DNA of 64,000 bases from CAYSYM01 sp964435115. GTDB taxonomy: Bacteria > Chloroflexota > UBA6077 > CF-72. Each line of letters starts with the position of its first letter. Within the stretch, counting starts at the first letter, position 1. Shown here one piece after another: positions 52,378-60,750 of the stretch. Where the stretch lies: the NCBI GenBank assembly GCA_964435115.1, contig CAYSYM010000006.1, positions 45,184-109,183 of the forward strand. The letters run 5' to 3'. The notes beneath the pieces are model-generated. The model saw only the letters and a list, made by a program, of their open reading frames with translations. It was not told the DNA's origin and ran no database searches. The translations under genes were made by a program, and so were the position numbers.

Positions 52378-53537
52378 GCCAGCAGCGCCTCGCGGTACAC
52401 GTCGCGCGTGGTCCGGGCGGCATGCTCCCAGGAGAAGCGCGCCGCGCGCGCGAAGCCCCGTCGGCGCAGGTCCGCGGCGCTCGCCTCGTCTGTCAGGACA
52501 CGGGCGAGGGCGTCTGCCCAGAGGGAGGGCGACTCAGGTGGGAGGAGGATACCCGCGTCGCCGACGACCTCGGGCATGGGCCCAGCCCGCGAAGCGACAA
52601 CCGGCGCGCCGCAGGCCATGGCTTCGAGCAGGACGAGCCCGAAGCCCTCGTAGAGCGAGGGGAACGCGAACACGCCGGCGTGACTGTACAGGACGGCCAG
52701 GTCGTCCTCGGCGAGCGAGTCCAGGAACCGCGCGTGGGGCTGGAGGCCGAGCCGCTCGTAGGCCTGGTAGATGGGTTCGTCCAGCCAGCCGTGTCTGCGG
52801 GCGAGCAAGAGCTGGATGTCCAGGCTCCGCCGCAGCCGCGCGAAGGCTTCGAGCAGGAGCGGAACGTTCTTGCGTGGCTCCAGGGTGCCGACGAACAGCA
52901 CATACGGGCGACGCGGGTCGAAGGAGCATCGAGCGGCGAGCCGCTCGAGGTCGCTGCGGGGTCGAGGGCTGAAGCCTGGACTGGCGGCCTCGTGGACGAC
53001 GCGGACGCGGCTGGGATCGAGGCCGAGCAGGCGCACGGCGTCGGCGGCGGTCGCGTGAGACACGGCGATGACGCGCTGCGCCCGCCTGGCGCTCTCGCCC
53101 GCGGCCGCGTAGTAGGCCCGCGACTCGGCCGTGTGCGTCTCCGGGTAGAGTAGGAAGGCCAGGTCGTGCAGCGTGACGACCGAGCGCCACGGGCCCCAGG
53201 CGGGACTGACGTGGTCGACGCTATGGAGCAGCGCCGGGCGCGGCGAGCGGAGGGCGAGCTCGACGGGCAGCGTCCAGCGCTCCCAGCGGTGGTGGGGGGG
53301 CGTGAGCGCGCGCACAGTAGCCACCCGCGTTCCCGCCGCGGCCGGCGCGCCGGGGCGGCGCCCGCGGACGACCAGGTAGCGCTCCGGGGTGTGGAGCGCC
53401 GCCAGCGCGCGCGTGAGCTGCGTGGCGTACTGGGCGATGCCCGCCGCGTAGCCGACCAGGCGCGCGTCGATGGCGACCGTGGCGCCGTGGAGGGGGTCGC
53501 CGGGGGAAGGCTCAGTCGACGATGTCTTCCTCGTCAC
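52374..53537 (-). CDS. Family 4 glycosyltransferase (mannosyltransferase-like)
   Basis: This GT-B enzyme contains IDARLVGYAAGIAQYATQL near the start, VTLHDLAFLLYPE, VIAVSHATAADAVRLLGLDPSRVRVVHEAA, YVLFVGTLEPRKNVPLLLEAF and the EGFGLVLLEAMACGAPVVAS donor motif with both Glu residues of the E-x7-E pair. This pattern is typical of GT4 mannosyltransferases. The start is doubtful: the only in-frame GTG before the conserved region is at 53537, overlapping the end of the MgtC-like gene by 26 bp with a poor ribosome site. The frame is open to 53819, but that part is antisense shadow. Confidence 0.88.
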   Translation of the reverse strand: MTRKTSSTEPSPGDPLHGATVAIDARLVGYAAGIAQYATQLTRALAALHTPERYLVVRGRRPGAPAAAGTRVATVRALTPPHHRWERWTLPVELALRSPRPALLHSVDHVSPAWGPWRSVVTLHDLAFLLYPETHTAESRAYYAAAGESARRAQRVIAVSHATAADAVRLLGLDPSRVRVVHEAASPGFSPRPRSDLERLAARCSFDPRRPYVLFVGTLEPRKNVPLLLEAFARLRRSLDIQLLLARRHGWLDEPIYQAYERLGLQPHARFLDSLAEDDLAVLYSHAGVFAFPSLYEGFGLVLLEAMACGAPVVASRAGPMPEVVGDAGILLPPESPSLWADALARVLTDEASAADLRRRGFARAARFSWEHAARTTRDVYREALLA

Positions 53538-54021
53538 CGTCCCCCGTGATGGAAGGCTCGCCCGTGGCGATCTTGCGGCGTCGCGCCGGCGGCCGGCCCC
53601 AGCGCAGCGTGGCGAAGCCGAAGAAGGTGGTAACGCCGGCCAGCAGCCAGAGGCCGGCGCCGACCAGCATGCCGACGGCCGCAACCAGCCAGATGCTGGC
53701 GGCGGTGGTGAGCCCGCGCACCGTGCTCGGAGTGCGCCAGATGGTCCCCGCGCCCAGGAACCCGACGCCAGTGACGATCTGCGCGGCGACGCGGGCCGGG
53801 TCGCGGACGGTCCCTTCACCCTCGAAGCCGTAGACCGATACTACCGTGAACGCCGCCGAGCCGGCGGCGACGAGCATGTGGGTGCGGAGTCCGGCCGGGC
53901 GGTGGATGCTCTCGCGCTCATAGCCGATCACTCCGCCGAGGAGGAACGCGAGCACCACCTTGGCGATCATGTCGAGGTCACGCCCCTGGATGAAGAGCAG
54001 TTGCCAGCCCGGATCGACCAC
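53512..54021 (-). CDS. MgtC/SapB-family membrane protein
   Basis: The 169-residue membrane protein has the MgtC N-terminal domain: FLLGGVIGYERESIHRPAGLRTHMLVAAGSAAF, then VAAQIVTGVGFLGAGTIWR and VRGLTTAASIWLVAAVGMLVGAG. Four to five membrane helices are evident. The C-terminal 30 residues are charged and end in an acidic stretch; the regulatory domain of full MgtC is missing. MgtC proteins affect membrane potential and growth at low magnesium. Its 3' end overlaps the first glycosyltransferase of the polysaccharide operon, so they may be co-expressed. Confidence 0.93.
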   Translation of the reverse strand: MVDPGWQLLFIQGRDLDMIAKVVLAFLLGGVIGYERESIHRPAGLRTHMLVAAGSAAFTVVSVYGFEGEGTVRDPARVAAQIVTGVGFLGAGTIWRTPSTVRGLTTAASIWLVAAVGMLVGAGLWLLAGVTTFFGFATLRWGRPPARRRKIATGEPSITGDGDEEDIVD

Positions 54022-54177
54022 GCGCTCGATCCTCCTCGTGCGAAGTCGCCAGCGCTGCGCGTGTTCGCCGCGAGCGTCCAGCGCGTAGGCAGCAGCCGGG
54101 CATCGGTGGGTGCCGGGGCGGCCCCGTGCTGAGCACTGTGGCGCGGCGAGCCCGCCCGCGTCAAACCGCCCTGGCGC

Positions 54178-55605
54178 TCAGGGCCGCTTTGCGGCGCGGC
54201 CGGCCCGCGCCGGCCGCGGGGGAAGGTCCGAGCGCTGCCGCAGGTGCAGGTCCGGCCGCAGGTAGCGCGGTGCGTCAATACGCACGACCTTCGACAGGCC
54301 CGGGTCCAGCAGCCGCGAGAAGATCCGCAGCTCTTGCTGCTGGGCGGGCGCCAGTGTCTCCGGCCGGTCGAAGGGCACGTTGGTGGTGATGACGGTGGGC
54401 AGGCGCGCGTTGAAGCGGTAGTTGAGGAGCTGGAAGAGCTTCTCTTCAGCCCACGGCGTGGACGAGTGGGCGCCGTAGTCGTCGAGGATCAGCACTGGCG
54501 CGTTGCGGATGGCGTCGAACCCGCGGTCGTAGGTGACGTCGCTCGTCGGCGCGTAGGTAGCACGCAGGTAGTCGAGCAGATCGGGGACGGTCATGAAGAG
54601 CGTCGGCTCGTCGTGCTCGGCCCGCCGGTTCTTGATCGCCGCGGCCAGGTGGGTCTTGCCGCAGCCGACGTCGCCGACGAGCACGAGCCAGCCGCGAGGC
54701 GCGTCGGCGAAGGCGCCAGCCGCCTTGTGTGCTAGCGCCAGGCTGCGCGTCTGCTCGGGCGTCAGGCCCTCCATGTCGTTGCGGAACGTCTCGAAGCGCT
54801 GCTGGCGCAGCCCCCGCGGCCAGTCGCCGAGCAGGGCCTCGACGATCGGGCTCTCCCACTCCTGCACGTGCACGATGACAGCCACGTGCGGGTCCTGCAG
54901 CCGCGCGCGGAGCCGCTCGTCGAGCTCGCTCAAGCGGTGGTTGGTTGTGATCACGGTGGGCAGCGCCGCGTTGAAGCGGTGGTTCAAGAGCTGGAAGAGC
55001 TTCTCCTGCGCCCACGGGGAGCCGGTCTGCGTGCCCAGGTCGTCGAGGATGAGGAGCGGCGCATTGCGGATAGACTCGAACAGGTCGTCATAGGTGACGT
55101 CGCTGTGTGGGCTGTAGGCCGCGCGCAGGTGGTCGAGCAGGTCCGGCACGACGGCAAAGAACACTTCGTTCCCCTTCTCGATCTGGCGGTTGGCGATCGC
55201 CGCGGCGAGGTGGGTCTTCCCGCAGCCAGACGGGCCCCCGAGCACGAGCCAGCCGGGGGGTGTCTCCGCGTAAGTCCGGCAGGCCTCGAGGGCGAGGCGG
55301 AGCCGGTGGCGGGCGGGCTCGCTCAGCGGGTCCCGGCCGTCGGGGTTGAAGCGTTCGAACGTGCGGTCTCGGAGCGGGCCCAGGTTGCTGCGGCGCAGCA
55401 GACGATCGCGCAGCTCGTCCCGCTGGCAGGCGCAGGGGAACGCCCGCCCGAAGTCGGGATGGCCGAGGGGTACGTCGTGGCGGACGAAGCCATGGTCCTT
55501 ACAGACCGGGCAGATGGGCGGTGGCTCGGGCGCCGGCTCGGCCGGCACCTTGCGCTGGAACTCCTTGACCCGAATGCGGGCGAGGGCCTCGCCTAACCGC
55601 TCCAT
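54178..55605 (-). CDS. DnaC/DnaI-like protein with two tandem AAA+ ATPase domains
   Basis: The 475-residue protein has an N-terminal Cys cluster (Cys32, Cys35, Cys58, Cys60) like the zinc region of DnaI-type loaders. Two complete AAA+ modules follow. The first has Walker A GPSGCGKT (124-131) and Walker B LLILDD (184-189); the second has GDVGCGKT (311-318) and VLILDD (371-376). Residues 153-222 and 340-409 are identical at 52 of 70 positions by my count, so the protein is an internal duplication. DnaC-family loaders normally have one such module. It follows dnaB by 18 bp in the rplI-dnaB operon, which supports a helicase-loading role. The ATG at 55605 is the only good start. Confidence 0.92.
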   Translation of the reverse strand: MERLGEALARIRVKEFQRKVPAEPAPEPPPICPVCKDHGFVRHDVPLGHPDFGRAFPCACQRDELRDRLLRRSNLGPLRDRTFERFNPDGRDPLSEPARHRLRLALEACRTYAETPPGWLVLGGPSGCGKTHLAAAIANRQIEKGNEVFFAVVPDLLDHLRAAYSPHSDVTYDDLFESIRNAPLLILDDLGTQTGSPWAQEKLFQLLNHRFNAALPTVITTNHRLSELDERLRARLQDPHVAVIVHVQEWESPIVEALLGDWPRGLRQQRFETFRNDMEGLTPEQTRSLALAHKAAGAFADAPRGWLVLVGDVGCGKTHLAAAIKNRRAEHDEPTLFMTVPDLLDYLRATYAPTSDVTYDRGFDAIRNAPVLILDDYGAHSSTPWAEEKLFQLLNYRFNARLPTVITTNVPFDRPETLAPAQQQELRIFSRLLDPGLSKVVRIDAPRYLRPDLHLRQRSDLPPRPARAGRAAKRP

Positions 55606-55623
55606 GTAGCGCTCGCCACCAGC

Positions 55624-57009
55624 CTACGCCCGGAACACTTCCAGGTCCAGGAACTTGGTGGTGCGGTCCAGGAAGAGGAGCTGCACCTGGCCGGTGGGAC
55701 CGTTGCGGTGCTTGGCCACGATGATGTCGGCAATGCCCTTCTTCTCCGAGTCCGGGTTGTACTTCTCGTCGCGGTAGATGAAGAGCACGACATCGGCGTC
55801 TTGCTCGATCGAGCCCGATTCACGCAGGTCTGAGAGTTGTGGGATGTGGGGCGAGCGCTGCTCGACGGCCCGGCTGAGCTGGCTGAGCGCGATGATGGGG
55901 ACGCGCAGCTCGCGGGCGAGGGCCTTGAGGGCGCGCGAGATCTGGCCGATCTCCTGGACCCGACTCTCCCCGCCTTGGCCCACGATGAGCTGGAGGTAGT
56001 CGACGATGAGCACGTCCAGCCCGTGCTCGGCCGCCAGGCGGCGCGCCTTCGAGCGCAGCTCCATGATCGGGATAGAGGGCGTGTCGTCCACCCAGATCGG
56101 CGCCTCGGCCAGGAAGCTCATCGCGTGGCTGAGCTTGCGGCTCTCCTGCTCGTTGATCTGGCCCGAGCGGATGCGGGGCGATTCGACCCCACTCTCCATG
56201 CTCAGGAGGCGCGAGGCGAGCTGCTCGGCCGACATCTCTAGGCTGAAGATGGCGACCGTGGCGTTGGACTTCACCGCGGCGTTGACGGCCAGGTTCAGCG
56301 CGAATGACGTCTTCCCGACGCTGGTGCGGGCCGCCAGGATGATGAGGTCGGTGCGCTGGAAGCCGCCCAGGAGCTTGTCCAGGTCGATGTAGTGGCTGGG
56401 AATGCCGTACTTGGCACCCTCACCCTCAACCATCGCCTCGATCTGGTCCATGTATTCGGCGAGCACCTCCTCCAGCGACCGGAAGTCGCGCGTGACGCGC
56501 TTCTCGGCGATGGCGAGGATGAGCTGCTCGGCCTTCTCCAGGGCCGTGTCTGGGTCCAGGGTGTCGCGGTAGGCGAGCTCGGCGATGGTGGCGGAGGCCG
56601 AGATCAGCCGGCGCATGATGGAGGTGCGTTCGACGATGTGGCCGTAGTGCTCGATGTGCGCGGCGGTCGGGGTGGCGAGGTTCAGCTCGGAGAGGTAGAG
56701 CAGGCCGCCGGAGGCTTCGTACAGGCCGAGGCGCTGCAGCTCGTCGGCCACCGTGTGGTAGTCGATCGGGCGCTGCTCGCCGAAGAGCGCGAGCATGGCC
56801 TGGTAGATGTGGCGATGGCGCGCCTGGTAGAAGTCCTCCGGCTTCAGGAAGTCCGCCACGCGGACGATGCTGTGCGGGTTCTTGAGGATGGAGCCCAGGA
56901 CGGCCTCCTCCGCCTGGACGCTGTGGGGGGGGAGACTGAGGTCGCGCTCCTCGGACCGGTCCGAGCCCACGCTCGTGCCGAGGTCGAGCCGTTCCAGTGC
57001 CACGGGCAA
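55624..57009 (-). CDS. dnaB: Replicative DNA helicase
   Basis: The 461-residue hexameric helicase unwinds DNA at the fork. The N-terminal domain (about 25-130) carries PHSVQAEEAVLGSILKNP and DFYQARHRHIYQAMLALF. The RecA-like C-terminal domain has Walker A ARTSVGKTSFALN near 228-240, EMSAEQLASRLLSMESGV, the LIVDYLQLI Walker B region and SQLSRAVEQR, with LRESGSIEQDADVV. No intein is present. It starts 9 bp after rplI and is followed by the tandem-AAA+ gene. Confidence 0.98.
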   Translation of the reverse strand: MPVALERLDLGTSVGSDRSEERDLSLPPHSVQAEEAVLGSILKNPHSIVRVADFLKPEDFYQARHRHIYQAMLALFGEQRPIDYHTVADELQRLGLYEASGGLLYLSELNLATPTAAHIEHYGHIVERTSIMRRLISASATIAELAYRDTLDPDTALEKAEQLILAIAEKRVTRDFRSLEEVLAEYMDQIEAMVEGEGAKYGIPSHYIDLDKLLGGFQRTDLIILAARTSVGKTSFALNLAVNAAVKSNATVAIFSLEMSAEQLASRLLSMESGVESPRIRSGQINEQESRKLSHAMSFLAEAPIWVDDTPSIPIMELRSKARRLAAEHGLDVLIVDYLQLIVGQGGESRVQEIGQISRALKALARELRVPIIALSQLSRAVEQRSPHIPQLSDLRESGSIEQDADVVLFIYRDEKYNPDSEKKGIADIIVAKHRNGPTGQVQLLFLDRTTKFLDLEVFRA

Positions 57010-57018
57010 GCTCGCGCG

Positions 57019-57474
57019 CTAGGCGCCGGTGTCGGCCCGGACCTCGACCGTCAGGCTGGCCGTGGTGGACCGGTGCAGGCGAGCGACCACGGTATGCGTG
57101 CCGACGTGTCGAATTGGCTCGGGCAGCTCGATCTCGCGCCGGTCGATGGTGGCGCCCAACTGCTGGCGGACCGCGTCAGCTACGTCGGCGTTCGTGACGG
57201 ACCCGTAGAGCCGGCCCTGAGGCCCCGCTCGGGCTGAGACGACGATCGGCCGGGCCTCGAGGCGCTGCTTCAGCGAGCGCGCGGCCTGCTCCTCCTCGGC
57301 GGCCTTGCGGGCGGCGACGGCCTGCTGGTCGGCAAGCTGCTTGAGCGCGGCCGCCGTCGCCGCCACGGCGAAGCCACGCGGGAGGAGGAAGTTGCGCGCG
57401 TAGCCGTCGGCAACGTCCTTCACCTGGCCCGCCCTGCCAACGCCCTCGACATCCTTCTTGAACAGCACCTTCAT
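57019..57474 (-). CDS. rplI: 50S ribosomal protein L9
   Basis: The 151-residue protein has the conserved N-terminal rRNA-binding domain (MKVLFKKDVEGVGRAG, then DGYARNFLLPRG), a long connecting helix (about 45-75, rich in Ala, Lys and Glu) and the C-terminal domain with GRLYGSVTNADVADAV. I start at the ATG at 57474, preceded by GGAGGTGGG at 57484-57492. The rplI-dnaB order is widespread in bacteria; here a loader-like gene is added at the end. Confidence 0.97.
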   Translation of the reverse strand: MKVLFKKDVEGVGRAGQVKDVADGYARNFLLPRGFAVAATAAALKQLADQQAVAARKAAEEEQAARSLKQRLEARPIVVSARAGPQGRLYGSVTNADVADAVRQQLGATIDRREIELPEPIRHVGTHTVVARLHRSTTASLTVEVRADTGA

Positions 57475-57842
57475 CGTCAGGACCCACCTCCCTCGCTCAG
57501 CGCGACGCGCTGGCTGTGCCTGGTCGAGCCGAGCCTGAGCCCGGGCGCGACCGGAGGGTGCCACATGGCCGCCCACGCGCTCCAGGCAGAGCACCTCTAG
57601 CGTAGAACGAATGTGCTACCCATGGAAGGGCCCGGAGATGCTACGGCCGGCCGAGGCCGGGCAGAAACGTGGCCGGTATTGGCATGCCGGCAAACGGGCG
57701 GGCGGCCCGCGCAGTTGAGACGCGTCCGCCGCGCATTCTCCCCAGGATGGGCACTCCGGCCGGGCCGGCCGGTGAGAGGCGCGGGGCGGTGAGCCGTGGG
57801 CCACCATCCGCCCGGCCCGCCCGGCGGTAGAATTTCGCGCCC
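57475..57842. other. Divergent promoter region between rplI and the pterin dehydratase gene
   Basis: The 368 bases hold the rplI ribosome binding site, several GC-rich inverted repeats (for example CCGGCC units near 57755-57775) and a TAGAAT box (57828-57833) next to the pterin dehydratase start. I see no gene. Confidence 0.45.
57828..57833 (+). promoter_or_regulatory. Putative -10 box of a leaderless pterin dehydratase message
   Basis: TAGAAT lies 9 nt before the ATG at 57843 with no Shine-Dalgarno sequence between. The same box and the same CGCGCCC-ATG junction precede the small membrane-protein gene at 8100, which strengthens both. Confidence 0.5.
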
Positions 57843-58211
57843 ATGGCCGAGGACCTCGTCAGCCAGCGCTGTGTCCCCTGTGAGGCTGGCACGCCCCCGC
57901 TGCCACGTGAGGAAGCCGGGCGCATGCTCCAGCAGCTCTCCGACCGCTGGCGGCTGGCTGAGGACGGCGGGTCGCTCGCCCGCGAGATGACCTTCAAGAG
58001 CTTCGCTCGAGCGATGGCATTCCTGAACCGGCTCGCCGAGCTGGCCGAGGCCGAAGGGCACCACCCGGACTTCTGCCTGCGACAGTGGAACCGGGTGGAG
58101 GTGACCGTGCGCACCCACGCGATTGGCGGACTCTCACGCAACGACTTCATCCTGGCCGCGAAGCTCGAGCGCCTCGTGCGTCCCCCTCCGGACTCCGCGG
58201 GCGTCGGGTGA
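57843..58211 (+). CDS. phhB: Pterin-4a-carbinolamine dehydratase
   Basis: The 122-residue protein dehydrates 4a-hydroxytetrahydropterin, regenerating the cofactor of aromatic amino acid hydroxylases. The active-site sequence is EGHHPDFCLRQWNRVEVTVRTH, with His73, His74, Asp76 and His92, and FLNRLAELAE lies before it. The N-terminus has a CVPC motif seen in some bacterial members. No hydroxylase gene is nearby. Its TGA overlaps the GTG of the flavoprotein gene by 4 bp, so the two are coupled. Confidence 0.95.
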   Translation: MAEDLVSQRCVPCEAGTPPLPREEAGRMLQQLSDRWRLAEDGGSLAREMTFKSFARAMAFLNRLAELAEAEGHHPDFCLRQWNRVEVTVRTHAIGGLSRNDFILAAKLERLVRPPPDSAGVG

Positions 58212-59368
58212 CGGGGCTGCCACGCACCGCGGAGGTGGCGATCGTCGGAGCCGGCGTGATGGGCGTGAGCACCGCCTACCACCTGGCGCTGCGCGGCGCC
58301 CGCGACGTGCTCGTGGTCGAGCGAAACGATCTCGTCGGCCAGGGGGCGACTGGCAAGTGTGCCGGCGGCATCCGCCACCAGTTCGCGAGCGAGATCAACG
58401 TGCGGCTCTCGATCGTGAGCATCCAGATGCTCGAGCGTTTCGAGGAGGAGCTGGGCCAGCCGATCTCGCTCCGCCGGTGCGGTTACCTCTTCCTCCTCAC
58501 CAGGCCCGCGGACGTGGAGGCGTTCCGGGCCAGTGTGGCGCTCCAGCACCGCCTGGGGGTGATGACCGAGTGGCTGGAGGCCGACGAGGTGCGCGCTCGG
58601 CTCCCCCTGCTGGCGCTGGGCGACGTCCTGGCCGGGACCTTCTACGCCCGCGATGGGTTGGCGGACCCGAACGGCGTGGTCGCCGGCTACGCGGCCTGTG
58701 CGCGGGGGCTGGGCGCACGCATTGCCACCGGGATCGAGGTGGTGGGAGCCCGGGTGGAGAGCGGCCGGGTGCGCGCGCTGGCGACCAGCGCGGGCGAGGT
58801 TGAGCTGGGAAGCGTGGTCAACGCGGCTGGTCCATTCGCGCGGGAGGTGGGCCGGCTGCTCGGCCTCGACCTTCCCATCTCGCCGCTACGGCGGCAGATA
58901 GCCGTCACCGGCCCGCTGCCGGGGGTGCCGGCCGACTTCCCCTTCGTGGTCGACTTCGCCACGGGGCTGTACTTCCACCGCGAGGGCCACGGGCTGCTGA
59001 CCGGGATGGCCAACCCGAACGAGCCGTACGGCGCCGACGAGTCGGTCGACCCGGCGTGGGAGCTGGCGCACCTGGCGGAGGCAGTGCGGCGCCTGCCGCT
59101 GCTGGAGCAGGCCGCGCTCGCCCACCACTGGGCGGGGTTGTACGAGATGACGCCCGACGCCCACCCGCTCCTCGGGCGCCTCGATCCGCTGGAGAACGCG
59201 TACGTGGTGGCGGGCTTCTCGGGGCATGGCTTCATGCACGGGCCCATCGCGGGCAAGCTGACCGCCGAGCTCATCCTGGACGGGCGGACGAGCACGCTCG
59301 ACATCGACGCGCTCGCTCCCCGCCGCTTCGCGGCCGGGAGGATCAGCCGCGAGCGGAACGTCGTCTGA
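58208..59368 (+). CDS. FAD-dependent amine oxidoreductase (DAO/sarcosine oxidase beta-like)
   Basis: The 386-residue protein belongs to the D-amino-acid oxidase-like family. The FAD motif VAIVGAGVMGVSTAYHLALRG lies at the N-terminus, followed by VVERNDLVGQGATGKCAGGIRHQFASE; the late VAGFSGHGFMHGPIAGKLTAELIL closes the FAD site. The GATGKCAGG and GGIRHQF segments are typical of sarcosine/dimethylglycine-type oxidases, so an N-methyl amino acid may be oxidised. The GTG at 58208 overlaps the pterin dehydratase stop. A longer upstream frame lies inside that gene and is not real. Confidence 0.88.
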   Translation: MTGLPRTAEVAIVGAGVMGVSTAYHLALRGARDVLVVERNDLVGQGATGKCAGGIRHQFASEINVRLSIVSIQMLERFEEELGQPISLRRCGYLFLLTRPADVEAFRASVALQHRLGVMTEWLEADEVRARLPLLALGDVLAGTFYARDGLADPNGVVAGYAACARGLGARIATGIEVVGARVESGRVRALATSAGEVELGSVVNAAGPFAREVGRLLGLDLPISPLRRQIAVTGPLPGVPADFPFVVDFATGLYFHREGHGLLTGMANPNEPYGADESVDPAWELAHLAEAVRRLPLLEQAALAHHWAGLYEMTPDAHPLLGRLDPLENAYVVAGFSGHGFMHGPIAGKLTAELILDGRTSTLDIDALAPRRFAAGRISRERNVV

Positions 59369-59475
59369 GCGGAGATCACGCGCACCTGGCGGGCAGGGTT
59401 CAGATCCACACCGCCGCACTTTCACCGCGAGGTCGGGTCGGCCACAATCAGGCGGCGGGAAAGGAGCGCGGAGGT

Positions 59476-60750
59476 ATGACGCGACGGGCGCTGGACGGAC
59501 TGCGCGTACTCGACCTGAGCCGGGTCCTGGCCGGGCCGCTCTGCACCATGATGCTCGGCGACCACGGCGCGGACGTGGTGAAGGTGGAGCCTCCCGCCGG
59601 CGACGAGACGCGAGGGTACGGCCCGCCATTCGTCAACGGTGAGAGCCCGTACTACCTGGGCCTCAACCGGAGCAAGCGCGGCATCGCGCTCGACCTGTCC
59701 ACGGCCGACGGCCAGGCGATCGTGCGGCGGCTGGCGCGGGCGAGTGACGTGCTGGTGGAGAACTTCAAGACGGGCACCATGGAGCGGTGGGGGCTCGGCT
59801 ACGACACCCTCCGCGAGCTCAACCCCGGGCTGATTTACGTCGCCATCTCTGGCTTCGGGCGGGACGGACCGTACGCCAGCGTGGCCGGCTACGACGGCGC
59901 GGTCCAGGCCCTCGGCGGACTGATGAGCGTGACTGGCGAGCCGGATGGAGCCCCGCTGAAGGTGGGCGTGGCCGTCGCCGACCTCACCACCGGCCTGTTC
60001 GCCTCGCAGGCCGTGCTGCTCGCCCTCCAGAGTCGTGCCCGGACGAACCTCGGGCAGAAGATCGAGGTCTCGCTGCTGGAGTCGATCATCGCGCTGCTGC
60101 ATCCCCACGCGCACAACTACCTGAACGCTGGCGTTGTGGCCCGGCCCGTCGGCAACAGCCACCCGATGCTCGCGCCGTACGATCTGCTGCCGACGGCGGA
60201 CCGGCCGCTCTACCTCCCGACTGGGAATGACGGCCAGGTGCGCCGTCTGGCCGAGGTGCTCGGCCGCCCGGAGATCGCAGCGGACCCGCGGTTCCGCACC
60301 AACGCGGATCGAGTCGCCAACCGCCCGGCGCTGCTGGCGATCCTGGGAGAGGAGCTCAAGAAGCGGCCGTCGGCGGAATGGTGCCGCCTGCTGTGGGACG
60401 CCGGCGTTCCGGCCGGCCCCGTGAACAGCCTCGACGAGGTGTTCGCGGACCCGCAGGTGGTCCACCGCCAGGTGGTGCAGGAGGTCGCCCGCGCAGACCT
60501 GCCGGGTGGGGTACTGCGCACCGTGGGCATCCCGGTGCGCCTCGGCGGGACGCCCGGTGCGATCCGCCGCGCGCCGCCGCGCCTTGGCGAGCACACGGTG
60601 GAGGTACTGAGCGAGCTTGGCTACAGCGCGGGTGAGATCGATGCTCTGCTGGAGCGCGGGATCGCGCGGACGGGCGGCGTGACGGCTCAAGCGGCCCAGG
60701 GCTCACCGCGCCGAGCGGCGGCCGGCTCATCGAGGAGCCGGACCCGGTAA
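59476..60750 (+). CDS. Family III CoA-transferase (CaiB/BaiF type)
   Basis: The 424-residue protein moves CoA between carboxylic acids. It opens LDGLRVLDLSRVLAGPLCTMMLGDHGADVVKVEPP and has the LNRSKRGIALDL and ENFKTGTMERWGLGYD blocks. The catalytic Asp169, in GVAVADLTTG, is at the same number as in formyl-CoA transferase. AAGGAG at 59461-59466 precedes the ATG at 59476; the frame is open earlier but that part is shadow. The last 25 residues are low in complexity and overlap the convergent gene by 64 bp. The acid substrates are unknown. Confidence 0.93.
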   Translation: MTRRALDGLRVLDLSRVLAGPLCTMMLGDHGADVVKVEPPAGDETRGYGPPFVNGESPYYLGLNRSKRGIALDLSTADGQAIVRRLARASDVLVENFKTGTMERWGLGYDTLRELNPGLIYVAISGFGRDGPYASVAGYDGAVQALGGLMSVTGEPDGAPLKVGVAVADLTTGLFASQAVLLALQSRARTNLGQKIEVSLLESIIALLHPHAHNYLNAGVVARPVGNSHPMLAPYDLLPTADRPLYLPTGNDGQVRRLAEVLGRPEIAADPRFRTNADRVANRPALLAILGEELKKRPSAEWCRLLWDAGVPAGPVNSLDEVFADPQVVHRQVVQEVARADLPGGVLRTVGIPVRLGGTPGAIRRAPPRLGEHTVEVLSELGYSAGEIDALLERGIARTGGVTAQAAQGSPRRAAAGSSRSRTR

